Shown: one piece after another, positions 24,194-32,007 of the stretch
Layout: the number at the start of each line of letters is the position of its first letter
Position numbering within the stretch: position 1 is the first letter of the stretch
Assembly (NCBI RefSeq): GCF_035762905.1
Contig: NZ_DASUCC010000046.1
Location: 1-64,000 of the forward strand
Reading direction: 5' to 3'
Origin: DASYTH01 sp035762905
Lineage (GTDB): Bacteria > Actinomycetota > Actinomycetes > Mycobacteriales > Pseudonocardiaceae
Length of the DNA stretch: 64,000 nt
Notes under the pieces: generated by a model
The model's database searches: none
Told to the model about the DNA's origin: nothing
Seen by the model: only the letters and a program-made list of their open reading frames with translations
Made by a program: the position numbers and the translations under genes

Positions 24194-25468
24194 GTGACGG
24201 CGTCCGAGGCAGTGCGCACCATCGAAGCGGTCTGGCGGATCGAGTCGGCTAGGGTCATCGCCGGTCTGGTCCGGATGGTGCGGGACATCGGCCTCGCCGA
24301 GGAACTGGCCCAGGACGCCCTGGTCGCGGCGCTGGAGCAGTGGCCGGACGAGGGCATCCCGCGCAATCCCGGCGCCTGGCTGATGACCACGGCCAAACGC
24401 CGGGCGATCGACCAGTTGCGCCGCAGGGAGACCCTCGGCCGCAAGCTCGCCGAGCTCGGACACGAGCTGGAGCTGACCGGTCCGGGGACCCGGCCCGACT
24501 TCGACGCCGCCGTCGAGGACACCATCGGCGACGACATGCTGCGGCTGATCTTCGTCGCCTGCCACCCGGTGCTGTCCACCGAGGCGCGGGTCGCGCTCAC
24601 CCTGCGGCTGCTCGGCGGACTGACCACGGACGAGATCGCCCGGGCCTTCCTGGTCCCGGAATCGACCGTGGCGCAACGCATCGTGCGGGCCAAGAAGGCC
24701 ATCGCCAAGGCCGGGGTCGCGTTCGAGGTTCCCGAGGGCGCGGAGCGGCAGGACCGGCTGTCGTCCGTGCTCGAGGTGATCTACCTGGTGTTCAACGAGG
24801 GTTACTCGGCGACCGCGGGCGACGACTGGCTCCGGCCGGCGCTGTGCGCGGACGCGCTGCGCCTCGGCCGGGTCCTGGCCGGGCTGGCGCCGGCCGAGCC
24901 GGAGGTGCACGGGCTGGTCGCGCTGATGGAGATCCAGGCGTCCCGCTCGGCGGCCCGCACCGGCCCGGGCGGCGAGCCGATCCTGCTGCTGGACCAGGAC
25001 CGGTCCCGCTGGGACCGGCTGCTGATCAACCGGGGCCTGGCCGCACTCGACCGGGCGGAGCGGCTGGCCGGTCGGCCCGGCCCGTACACCCTGCAGGCCG
25101 CCATCGCCGCCTGCCACGCCCGGGCGCTGTCCGCCGATGAGACCGACTGGGCGCGGATCGCCGGGCTGTACGACGCGCTGGCGGCGCTCGTCCCGTCGCC
25201 GGTGGTCGAGCTCAACCGCGCGGTCGCCGTCGGCATGGCGCACGGTCCGGCCGCCGGCCTCGAGCTCGTCGACACCCTCACCACCGACCCCGCGCTCAAG
25301 TCCTACCATCTGCTGCCCAGCGTGCGCGGCGATCTGCTGGCCAGGCTCGGCCGGAACGCCGAGGCCCGCACCGAGTTCGAACGCGCCGCCGCGCTGACCC
25401 GCAACGAACGCGAGCGAACCCTGTTGCTGGACCGCGCAAACTCTTGTGCCCAGGCGGTTTCTCCCTAA
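24194..25468 (+). CDS. ECF sigma factor with C-terminal TPR-like extension (424 aa)
   Basis: Sigma region 2 (GLAEELAQDALVAALEQWPD, then AWLMTTAKRRAIDQLRRR) and region 4 (LLGGLTTDEIARAFLVPEST) are followed by the long DUF6596/TPR-like C-terminal domain (~190-424, VFNEGYSATAGDDWLRPALC) of ECF42-type sigma factors. Those usually sit beside a DGPF/YCII-domain gene; none is adjacent here. There is no anti-sigma factor; the C-terminal domain is thought to control activity. The start is GTG 24194. Confidence 0.9.
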   Translation: MTASEAVRTIEAVWRIESARVIAGLVRMVRDIGLAEELAQDALVAALEQWPDEGIPRNPGAWLMTTAKRRAIDQLRRRETLGRKLAELGHELELTGPGTRPDFDAAVEDTIGDDMLRLIFVACHPVLSTEARVALTLRLLGGLTTDEIARAFLVPESTVAQRIVRAKKAIAKAGVAFEVPEGAERQDRLSSVLEVIYLVFNEGYSATAGDDWLRPALCADALRLGRVLAGLAPAEPEVHGLVALMEIQASRSAARTGPGGEPILLLDQDRSRWDRLLINRGLAALDRAERLAGRPGPYTLQAAIAACHARALSADETDWARIAGLYDALAALVPSPVVELNRAVAVGMAHGPAAGLELVDTLTTDPALKSYHLLPSVRGDLLARLGRNAEARTEFERAAALTRNERERTLLLDRANSCAQAVSP

Positions 25469-25478
25469 CGTGGAAGGT

Positions 25479-25976
25479 ATGAACGAGCTGGAGATCCGGC
25501 CAGCGCGCGTGGCCGACCTCGAGTTGTTGACGCAGGCGTTCGGCCAGGGTTACTTCTTCGCCGAACGGTTCGCCGGCCAACAGGAATGCCGTGGGGTGCT
25601 GTTCACCGCATGGAAACGTGGCTGCCCGCGGGGCGATGTGTACCTGCGACTGGAGCCCGCCGAAGAACCGGAGATCAGGCTGCGCCTGCCCGGCGTCCCG
25701 TTCCTGACCCACCTCGAGGTGCTGGCCGGCCACCGGAACCGGGGGATCGGCACGAAGCTGATCAGGGCGGGCGAGCGGTACCTGCGCGACCTAGGCCACC
25801 GCAGGGTCGGGCTCGCGGTCGAGCTGACCAACCTCGACGCGGCCCGGCTCTACCGCCGCCTCGGCTACAGCGCTTGGGGCTTCGGTCCGGTGGTCTGCTA
25901 CGACCTCCCCGACGGCGACCGGGCGGTGCGGCTGGCGCAACGCTGCGACGTTCTGGTGAAGCGCATTCGCGGCTAG
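25479..25976 (+). CDS. GNAT-family N-acetyltransferase (165 aa)
   Basis: Acetyl-CoA-binding motif A is readable as LEVLAGHRNRGIGTKLIRAG, and motif B as LTNLDAARLYRRLGY. The substrate is not predictable. ATG 25479 follows GGAAGG, 10 nt after the sigma factor stop. The last 186 nt overlap, in antisense, the 3' end of the glycosyltransferase-like gene, an unusually long convergent overlap. Confidence 0.87.
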   Translation: MNELEIRPARVADLELLTQAFGQGYFFAERFAGQQECRGVLFTAWKRGCPRGDVYLRLEPAEEPEIRLRLPGVPFLTHLEVLAGHRNRGIGTKLIRAGERYLRDLGHRRVGLAVELTNLDAARLYRRLGYSAWGFGPVVCYDLPDGDRAVRLAQRCDVLVKRIRG

Positions 25977-27089
25977 CTGAAGGCAGCGGGTCGAGCCACG
26001 CTTCAGCTCGGCACGCAGCTCACCGGGATCGATCCCCTGCTCGACGAACGCGTCGACGTGCCGGCGCCAGCGGGTGCGGTCGGCCCGCCAGGCCCGCAGG
26101 TAGCGGACGCACAGCGCCGGGTCGATCAGCTTGCGCCGGCCGCTTGCGGCCCGCAGCGCCGCGATCACCCGGCGCTTGTCCGACTCGTCCCGGCCCATCC
26201 CGGGCACCCGGGCGATCAGCTCGTCGATGAACCGCTGCCGGTTGCGCAGAAAGGACTCCCAGTACTCGGCATCGGCGTCCCGGACCCGGCGGCCGTTGTC
26301 CAGCAGCCAGAAGATTCCCTCGGCCAGGCAGTCACCGAACTCCTCGGACCGGGCCCGCTGCTCGTTGAACGGGTCGTACGGCCGCTGCTTGGCCTCGCCG
26401 GTGACCGCGGTGGGTCGCAGCGCAACGTCGTCAAGCAGGAAGAACCAGTCCTCGTTGTAGATCTTGGGGAAGAACGACCGGAGCAGCGCGGGGCCGGCGG
26501 CCAGTGCACCGCCGCCGACGAAGCTGTCCTGGTATCCGCCGGTCGCCCGGTTGGCGTGGCAGACCACGGAGTTGTCCGGGAAGCCCTCGATCGACAGGCC
26601 GGCCGCGTCGAACCGGTCCAGCAGTTGCACGGCGTCGGTCAGGTCGTGCGGGCGCGGGATCTCGATGTCGTCGTCGAGGAACACGATCCGCCGCCACCCC
26701 AGCACGTTGGCCAGCAGCAGCCCGAAGTTGCGCTTGAAGCTGGTGTCCGTCCGCCGGGGAAACGGGGTGCCGCGCAGGATCGACGTGGTCTGGAACTCCG
26801 GCAACAGGCCGCGGGCCTGCCGATCGGTGTCGATCGCGATCAGGTCGGTGCCCATCGGCCTGATCAGGTCGGTCACCGCCGAGGCGGTGGACCACTTGCT
26901 GCACAGGGTGACCAGCGTGGCGCCCAGCTCCGCGGCGATCCGGGCGGCGGGTCGCAGGTTGGCCGGGTTGCGGGCGGTCGGGACGATGATCGCGTCCAGC
27001 GTCGCGCAGCTCTGCGGAACGTAATCCGCCGCATCGAGCAGGTGCCGGTGTGACGGGTGGTGATGCGGGGAGTGCGTGCGACCGTCCAA
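25791..27089 (-). CDS. Glycosyltransferase-like protein with DxD motif (432 aa)
   Basis: GT-A-type fold by pattern: N-terminal DAIIVPTARNPANLRPAARI, then TDLIAIDTDRQ, and a metal-binding DDD in WRRIVFLDDDIEIPRP, with the acceptor-side FVGGGALAAGP and NEDWFFLLDDV. The start is TTG 27089, directly after the upstream regulator stop, with GGAGG 5 nt before it. The final ~60 residues are encoded opposite the GNAT gene and look less conserved. Co-transcription with an XRE regulator suggests a regulated, perhaps surface-modifying or defence-related, function; the donor and acceptor are unknown. Confidence 0.8.
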   Translation of the reverse strand: MDGRTHSPHHHPSHRHLLDAADYVPQSCATLDAIIVPTARNPANLRPAARIAAELGATLVTLCSKWSTASAVTDLIRPMGTDLIAIDTDRQARGLLPEFQTTSILRGTPFPRRTDTSFKRNFGLLLANVLGWRRIVFLDDDIEIPRPHDLTDAVQLLDRFDAAGLSIEGFPDNSVVCHANRATGGYQDSFVGGGALAAGPALLRSFFPKIYNEDWFFLLDDVALRPTAVTGEAKQRPYDPFNEQRARSEEFGDCLAEGIFWLLDNGRRVRDADAEYWESFLRNRQRFIDELIARVPGMGRDESDKRRVIAALRAASGRRKLIDPALCVRYLRAWRADRTRWRRHVDAFVEQGIDPGELRAELKRGSTRCLQLAANALHQNVAALRQPHRPVAVGEVVADHRTEAPSAVAEAAVEPGRVEVGQLDREPDPAVA

Positions 27090-28184
27090 TCATGCCTCCG
27101 GTGGCCACGCGTGCAGTCGAAGGTGCTCCTGGGTCCAGTCCGGGGTGACGACCTGGCCATTCGCGATGAGCACGCGGAACAGGATGCTGAAGTCTTCCTG
27201 GTTGGCGAACCGCGCATTGATGTAGCGCTCGTTGCGGTCGCGGAACCGGACATCGGTCAGTGCGCGAACCGCGCCGAACGTCCCGCGCTGGTACATCCCG
27301 TTGCAGATGGTGACCGTCCGCTTGACGTTGAACGGGCTCACGCCGTGGTAGAAGTGGGCGACATCCTCGATCAGGATCGCCCGCGTGCCTTCACTGAGCA
27401 ACTTCGGGCGGTACACCTGCCGGTTCGATCCGTCCAGGACCTCGAAGTAGCCGATACCGGACGACGATTCCAGGTCCCGGCCCTCCTGGCGCAGCGGCAG
27501 CTCCAGCCGGCTGAGCACGTCCGCGGTGGCCGGGTTCCAGTCGACGCCACCGAGCAGCACCAGGTGCGAGGTGTAGTCGTCCGGGGTGAGGTCGGGGGCG
27601 GCCCGGACGAAGACGTGGCTGTTCGGGTTGACCGACCTGATGTGGCCGTAGACCTCGAGCAGCGCGTCGAGATCCGAGTACCGGTAGCTCTCGACGTGGT
27701 CGGGGCTGTCCGAATCGGTGTAGGGCAGGGCCTGCCGGAGATGTTCGGGAAGCTCGGAGCTGACGATGGTGATCGCGTGCGTGTCGGGAAACCGCCACAG
27801 GCCGCCGGTCGGTACCTCGGCCGGTCCCGTATTCGCGTGGTTGTCCGCGGCCAGCGCGGCGTTCCGCAGTTCGGTCAGCTCCTCGAGCAGCTCGCGCCGC
27901 CGGGTCCGTTCCGGTGCGGTCAACCGGGTCATCTCGATCAGCCGATACGGTCGTTGGGAGACGGATCGCTCGGTGGCGAAGAACGTCGCATACGATTCGA
28001 GCCGCTCCTCCGGCGGGATAGCCGGCTTGTTGGGGTTCTCCCAGGCCGAGATCAGCGGCGGGCTGACGTCCAGTGCGTTACCCAGCTCGCGCTGGGTGAC
28101 GGCCCGGCCCGGCCAGCCGTGCTGGCGCAGCGACCGGAGCCGGTCGGCGAGAACCCGGACCGGGTCGAACGACGACTGCTGCAC
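27090..28184 (-). CDS. XRE-type regulator with putative nucleotide-binding C-terminal domain (364 aa)
   Basis: N-terminal helix-turn-helix (~8-60: TQRELGNALDVSPPLISAWE) and a linker. The C-terminal domain (~130-364) has SDLDALLEVYGHIRS, then HLVLLGGVDWNPATADVLSR, a pattern reminiscent of DRHyd/nucleotide-base-processing Rossmann domains found in actinobacterial conflict loci; the assignment is tentative. Start GTG 28184 follows AAGGAGA. A near-perfect palindrome (28199-28221) sits just upstream of that ribosome site, so autorepression is likely. It forms an operon with the glycosyltransferase-like gene. Confidence 0.8.
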   Translation of the reverse strand: MQQSSFDPVRVLADRLRSLRQHGWPGRAVTQRELGNALDVSPPLISAWENPNKPAIPPEERLESYATFFATERSVSQRPYRLIEMTRLTAPERTRRRELLEELTELRNAALAADNHANTGPAEVPTGGLWRFPDTHAITIVSSELPEHLRQALPYTDSDSPDHVESYRYSDLDALLEVYGHIRSVNPNSHVFVRAAPDLTPDDYTSHLVLLGGVDWNPATADVLSRLELPLRQEGRDLESSSGIGYFEVLDGSNRQVYRPKLLSEGTRAILIEDVAHFYHGVSPFNVKRTVTICNGMYQRGTFGAVRALTDVRFRDRNERYINARFANQEDFSILFRVLIANGQVVTPDWTQEHLRLHAWPPEA

Positions 28185-28198
28185 GGCGCCGTCTCCTT

Positions 28199-28221
28199 AA
28201 CTTCAGTGATGCGCTGAAGTT
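28199..28221. promoter_or_regulatory. Palindromic operator upstream of the XRE regulator
   Basis: AACTTCAG and CTGAAGTT, separated by 7 nt, form an 8-bp inverted repeat just upstream of the regulator's ribosome site. Related ACTTAAGT (about 28280) and ACTTCACTGAAGT (28421-28433) elements lie in the same gap. Confidence 0.75.
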
Positions 28222-28329
28222 GGTTGGGTTCAGCTTAGGCCTGTGAGCTGCAGAATGGGGCTAGCGCTGGTCGAACCTAACTTAAGTGAAACATGTGAAT
28301 CCGCTCAACGCCATGCATCTGTCCACTAT

Positions 28330-28370
28330 CTGACCAGGTATCGGTTGGTCAGGCCATCTTGTCTGACCAG
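28330..28370. repeat. CTGACCA inverted repeats
   Basis: CTGACCA (28330-28336) and TGGTCAG (28346-28352) form an inverted repeat, and a further CTGACCAG follows at 28363-28370. The gap 28185-28523 (339 nt) contains no gene but these repeats and the ACTTCA-type elements. It is AT-richer than the surroundings, as expected of a divergent promoter region. Confidence 0.6.
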
Positions 28371-28420
28371 GTGACAGAGCTTACGCTACCCCCATAGAAA
28401 CTTCACAAGTACCTTCACTT

Positions 28421-28433
28421 ACTTCACTGAAGT
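28421..28433. promoter_or_regulatory. Second ACTTCA/TGAAGT operator
   Basis: ACTTCACTGAAGT is a 6-bp inverted repeat with a single central base, related to the palindrome at 28199. It lies about 90 nt upstream of the first plus-strand ORF (28524). Confidence 0.65.
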
Positions 28434-28523
28434 TCAGCACTCCCCGGACGAGACCCTCTGGATCGTCGCTGCTCACGGCTACACCCCCGAGTCGTTTTGA
28501 GAGTCGAAGGTGAGGACAAGATC

Positions 28524-28616
28524 ATGATCCGGTCAACCGTACGCACCCTGGGCCCACCGTTGTCCCCGTCTCAGCGCCCCGGCAAGAGCCGCGCTGGGAC
28601 GGTCGGCGAGCAATGA
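28524..28616 (+). CDS. Possible 30-aa leader peptide
   Basis: ATG with GAGGAC about 9 nt upstream. It reads MIRSTVRTLGPPLSPSQRPG and ends 18 nt before the cyclase-like gene. No family is recognised. It may be a leader peptide or chance. Confidence 0.35.
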   Translation: MIRSTVRTLGPPLSPSQRPGKSRAGTVGEQ

Positions 28617-28634
28617 GCTCCCGGCAGGGTCGCC

Positions 28635-29306
28635 ATGAACACCCTGCAGCCCATCCTCCCATTGCACCGCACGATGGTCGCGGTTGACATTGAGGGCTCG
28701 ACGAGGAGGACCAACACCGCTCGGGCGCGCCTGCGCCGGGCTATGTACGACTTGCTGCACCGGTCTCTGGAGCTGAGTGGGATCGGTGACCGGCATTACG
28801 ACCCGATGCTCGACCGCGGAGACGGTGCCATCCTGGCCATCCACCCGGTCGACCACGTGCCCAAGACGTTGCTGCTGACCAGGTTCGTCCCGGTGCTGTG
28901 CGCCCTGCTCGCCAAGCACAACGAGGCCGCGCCGGAGCACGGGTATCGGTTCCGGCTTCGGGTCGCCCTGCACGCTGGGGAGATCCACTACGACAGCCGC
29001 GGGCTGTTCGGTGAGGACATCGACATCACCTGCCGGCTGGTGGATGCCCCGGAGTTGAAGGAGAAACTCCGGCTGACCGTCGCCCCGCTGGCCCTGGCCG
29101 TGTCCGAGGGCCTGTACCGCTCGGTGATCCGGCACGGCTACGACGGCATCGACGAGACCGCGTTCGAGCCCCTGGTGCGGTTGGACATCGGCGGCCGGCG
29201 GCAATGCGGCTGGGTCTACGTGCCCGGAGACGTCGCACCGGTGATCGAGGCCCTCCCCCGCCGGGAGGACGAGGGCGTTCGGCACCCCGAGCCGCTCGGC
29301 GAATGA
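28635..29306 (+). CDS. Class III nucleotidyl cyclase-like protein (223 aa)
   Basis: Single catalytic-type domain without membrane or other regions. Metal-binding Asp residues are D18 in VAVDIEGST and D63 in LDRGDGAILAI; LRVALHAGEIHYDSRGLFG matches the conserved core. At the transition-state position the usual VNxAxR reads IDITCR: the Asn is replaced by Asp while the Arg is kept, so activity or base preference may differ. Comparable stand-alone cyclases serve in Pycsar defence, but no recognisable Pycsar effector is adjacent. It faces the XRE/glycosyltransferase operon across the operator region. Confidence 0.8.
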   Translation: MNTLQPILPLHRTMVAVDIEGSTRRTNTARARLRRAMYDLLHRSLELSGIGDRHYDPMLDRGDGAILAIHPVDHVPKTLLLTRFVPVLCALLAKHNEAAPEHGYRFRLRVALHAGEIHYDSRGLFGEDIDITCRLVDAPELKEKLRLTVAPLALAVSEGLYRSVIRHGYDGIDETAFEPLVRLDIGGRRQCGWVYVPGDVAPVIEALPRREDEGVRHPEPLGE

Positions 29307-29316
29307 ACCGGCCGGT

Positions 29317-30303
29317 TCAGTACCCGTCGCCCGAGTCCGAGGACCACCGGATTCCGTAGGCCCGACCGGGGGTCAATTGCCGAAAGATGGCGCGCACCTC
29401 GCCGGCGACGTTGGACCAGAGGGTTTCGCCTGCGGGGGTGGGATCGTCCACGTCCCGCTGGAATGCGTCGGACAGCCGCCAGATGCGCTCCGGGAGCTTG
29501 TCGAGGTCGAACCGGACACGCAGTTCGAACAGGTCGGTCCGGTGTTTGGGTACGCACACGAAATGCGGCTGCATGTGTCCATTTGGGACGCGGTAGCGCA
29601 GGGCGAAGTCGTATCGTTGCTCGCGTCGAAGCTCGTCGGGCAGGGCGAGGACCAAACCGAATCTGTCCTTCGATTCGAGTGTTTTCTTGATCAGAGTACC
29701 GCCATAGAAGACGTCGATGGTCAGCTCCTCGACGTGGACCTGCTCGCACTTTTCCGGGCCCGCGGTCAGGGTCATGGCGAGATCGAGCTCGGTCAGATGA
29801 TCACGTTCGGCGACCACCCTGCGGAGTTCGAATACCTCCGGTACGGGTTGGTCGAGCGCCAATGAGATCTTCAGCTCGTCGGTGTGCCATCCGGTCGCCG
29901 AAACTTCCGCCGGACCGGTGCCGGTGCCGCCGATCAGGCTGGCTGCCAGTTCGGCGATTCGGTCGATTCCCTCGTCGATCCGGCGCCGCGCGGTGCGGTC
30001 GTCGCGGTGAATGCGTTCCGCGGCCCACCGGACGCGATCCTGATAGAACGGCAGCCGGGCGTCCCGATCGATTCCGAACGCGGCCATCAGGGTGACCCGC
30101 AGGTCCTCGGGTAAGCCGCTGGCCAGGCTCTCCAGCCGGTCGGCCACCTTGCGCCGGATCTCGGCCGGCCCGTCGCCGTCGACCACCCCACACACTTCCC
30201 GCAGCGCCGGGCCCACGCGGTCGCTGATCTGCCCCACGTAGAGACCGCGACCTTTACGGAGAGTCCGCAATTCGGTGACGAGTTTGGCGAAAAGTCCCTC
30301 CAT
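29317..30303 (-). CDS. Hypothetical actinobacterial protein (328 aa)
   Basis: Not recognised as a named family. The N-terminal ~120 residues (LVTELRTLRKGRGLYVGQIS, then VGPALREVCGV and LPEDLRVTLMAAFGI) form a helical module that I have the impression recurs in actinobacterial proteins near XRE regulators. The C-terminal part (~180-328) is mostly beta (VHVEELTIDVFYGGTLIKKT, RYDFALRYRVPNG). No membrane segment. ATG 30303 follows GGAGG. It converges on the cyclase-like gene (10-nt gap), and its promoter region carries the palindrome at 30454-30482. Confidence 0.7.
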   Translation of the reverse strand: MEGLFAKLVTELRTLRKGRGLYVGQISDRVGPALREVCGVVDGDGPAEIRRKVADRLESLASGLPEDLRVTLMAAFGIDRDARLPFYQDRVRWAAERIHRDDRTARRRIDEGIDRIAELAASLIGGTGTGPAEVSATGWHTDELKISLALDQPVPEVFELRRVVAERDHLTELDLAMTLTAGPEKCEQVHVEELTIDVFYGGTLIKKTLESKDRFGLVLALPDELRREQRYDFALRYRVPNGHMQPHFVCVPKHRTDLFELRVRFDLDKLPERIWRLSDAFQRDVDDPTPAGETLWSNVAGEVRAIFRQLTPGRAYGIRWSSDSGDGY

Positions 30304-30404
30304 TGGTCCTCCGGTCCAGACCTGATTCGGCGCCGCACGCGCGCCGAGTGTACGGGGCGCGGGCGACCGTCCCCTCGCCACGCCGCGCGAGTTCAACGGC
30401 ACGT

Positions 30405-30482
30405 GATCATGCCACTTCCGGATCATGCCAGACCGCGCGGATCTCGAGTGAGCCAAACGACACACAGCGTGGGTGTCGTTTG
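30405..30482. promoter_or_regulatory. Direct repeats and 10-bp palindrome in a divergent promoter region
   Basis: GATCATGCCA occurs twice (30405-30414 and 30421-30430, 16 nt apart). CAAACGACAC (30454-30463) and GTGTCGTTTG (30473-30482) form a perfect 10-bp inverted repeat with a 9-nt spacer. They lie between the hypothetical gene (minus) and the small membrane protein gene (plus), suggesting operators. Confidence 0.6.
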
Positions 30483-30555
30483 ACATCGCACCCACCGCCG
30501 GAACAAAAGATCATCTCAATAGGGGACCGGGGAGCGAAATCGAAGGAGCGATTCG

Positions 30556-30729
30556 ATGAAGGTGATCTTCACGTTTTCAGCGGCCCTTCGGTTGGCCTTC
30601 TGGCTGTTCCTACTGGGCGTGGTCCTCGGTTTGGCCCTGCGCGTTCCGGCCGCCGGAGAACCACAGCAACCCGTCGATCCAGGCCCATCGTCGGTCGACG
30701 CCCGGGTGCTGCCCGCGCCGGCCTACTAG
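30556..30729 (+). CDS. Small single-pass membrane protein (57 aa)
   Basis: A short N-terminus, one hydrophobic segment (LRLAFWLFLLGVVLGLALRV) and a Pro-rich outside tail ending LPAPAY. AAGGAG lies 7 nt before the ATG, the best ribosome site in this neighbourhood. No family is recognised. The tail could be exported; there is no lipobox. Confidence 0.7.
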   Translation: MKVIFTFSAALRLAFWLFLLGVVLGLALRVPAAGEPQQPVDPGPSSVDARVLPAPAY

Positions 30730-30811
30730 TCGGGGAGGGAGGTGCGCCGTGCAGATCCACGCGTGATGCCGGTGCCGGCCGGCCGGAGCGAATCCGGCCG
30801 GCCGATTCCCG

Positions 30812-31498
30812 TCATTCCGAACGGGCGAGCGCCTCGAGCACGTCCGGCTGGACGATCACGATCCGCCGCCGGTGCGTGCTCACCACCCGCCGTTCCCGGA
30901 GCACCGCGAGGGACCTGGCGACGGTGCGCCGGGACGCGCCGATCCGGTTGGCGATGTCCTGCTGCGACAACGGCATCCGCAGGGTCAGGCCGTCCCGCTC
31001 GACCACGCCGTGCTGCCGGGCGAGCCGCAGCAGGAACACGGCCACCCGCTGGGCCACGTCCAGCGCCGCGAAGTCGACCCGCGCGTTCTCCGCCTCGCGC
31101 AGCCGTTCGGCCAGCTGCCGGATCACCGCGAACGCGATATTGGGCCGGGTGCGCACGCTGTCCCGCAGCTGCGCGCTGGTCAGCTGCATCGCGACCACCG
31201 GTTCCAGGGTCTGCACCGTGCTGACCCGCGGCCCGACGTGCAGGGCCGCCTGGTCGCCGACCACGTCCCCGGGGCCGCGCAGCGCGACCAGGATCTCGTG
31301 CCCGTTGGCCGTGCTGGAGAACACCCGCACCCACCCGGACATCAGCACCAGGGCGTGATCGGTCGGATCGCCCTGCCGGAGCAGGACCTCCCCGACGCCG
31401 AACGTGCGCCGAACCCCCAGACCGAGCAGAAAATCCCGGTCGGTTGCCTCCAGGTAGGCCAGCAAAGACCCCGCGACCGGGGAATCGTCAACCGCCAC
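30812..31498 (-). CDS. Crp/Fnr-family transcriptional regulator (228 aa)
   Basis: An N-terminal cyclic-nucleotide-binding-type beta-roll (~15-125, with VLLRQGDPTDHALVLMSGWV and EILVALRGPGDVVGDQAAL) and a C-terminal winged helix with LSQQDIANRIGASRRTVARS (~165-200). It does not show the classical Arg/Ser pair of strong cAMP binders clearly. There are no Cys residues of an Fe-S cluster. The start is uncertain: GTG 31498 gives the normal family length, while the frame is open to 31663 without a ribosome site. Confidence 0.85.
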   Translation of the reverse strand: MAVDDSPVAGSLLAYLEATDRDFLLGLGVRRTFGVGEVLLRQGDPTDHALVLMSGWVRVFSSTANGHEILVALRGPGDVVGDQAALHVGPRVSTVQTLEPVVAMQLTSAQLRDSVRTRPNIAFAVIRQLAERLREAENARVDFAALDVAQRVAVFLLRLARQHGVVERDGLTLRMPLSQQDIANRIGASRRTVARSLAVLRERRVVSTHRRRIVIVQPDVLEALARSE

Positions 31499-31694
31499 AG
31501 TGGTCAAGTATCGGGCCCATGCGCCGAGAAGTCCGTCCCTGCCGACCACAGGAACGGACTTCCCGGCGGTAATCCCCCAGCACCTCCCGACCCTCGGGTA
31601 GTCGGTGGGCGTCGGCGTCCCCTCCGCGAGCTTCGCGGCAAAGCCGTGCTGGCGCAAGAGCATCGGCAGGACAAAAAGCGTGTGGACGCGGTAC

Positions 31695-31996
31695 TCAGGC
31701 GGCGTCGTGGAACACCAGACCGAGCGTGTGCCGGATACCGGAACGCACGAGGCTCACCTCGTGCCGGACCGGTGCGGCGGACCACCCCCTGGCCGAGCGC
31801 ACCGGCCGGTCCCGGGTGGTGAAGATCAGCCCGTGGCCCTGCGGCAGCAGGGCCACGCGACTGGGCCCGGGGCCGTTGTTCCACCGACAGGAACTCCCCG
31901 CCGGTGTGGTCCACGCCGGGTTCGTCCAGGCCGATCACCACCTGCAGCGGGAGCACCAGATCGCCGTACAGGTCGCGGTGCCCCGCTGGCGGGAAT
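31695..31996 (-). pseudogene. Truncated, frameshifted 2OG-Fe(II) oxygenase
   Basis: Minus-strand reading gives the core of an Fe2OG dioxygenase: HRDLYGDLVLPLQVVIGLDE with the metal-binding HxD, then HTGGEFLSVEQRPRAQSR. After a one-base frameshift near 31865 it continues GHGLIFTTRDRPVRSARGWS and then HEVSLVRSGIRHTLGLVFHD to a stop. The N-terminal half is missing; the sequence abuts the stop of the propeller gene at 32008, so a deletion removed it. The family resembles bacterial 2OG oxygenases with a C-terminal RHTLGLVFHDA end. Confidence 0.8.
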
Positions 31997-32007
31997 CGGC
32001 CGTGCGG

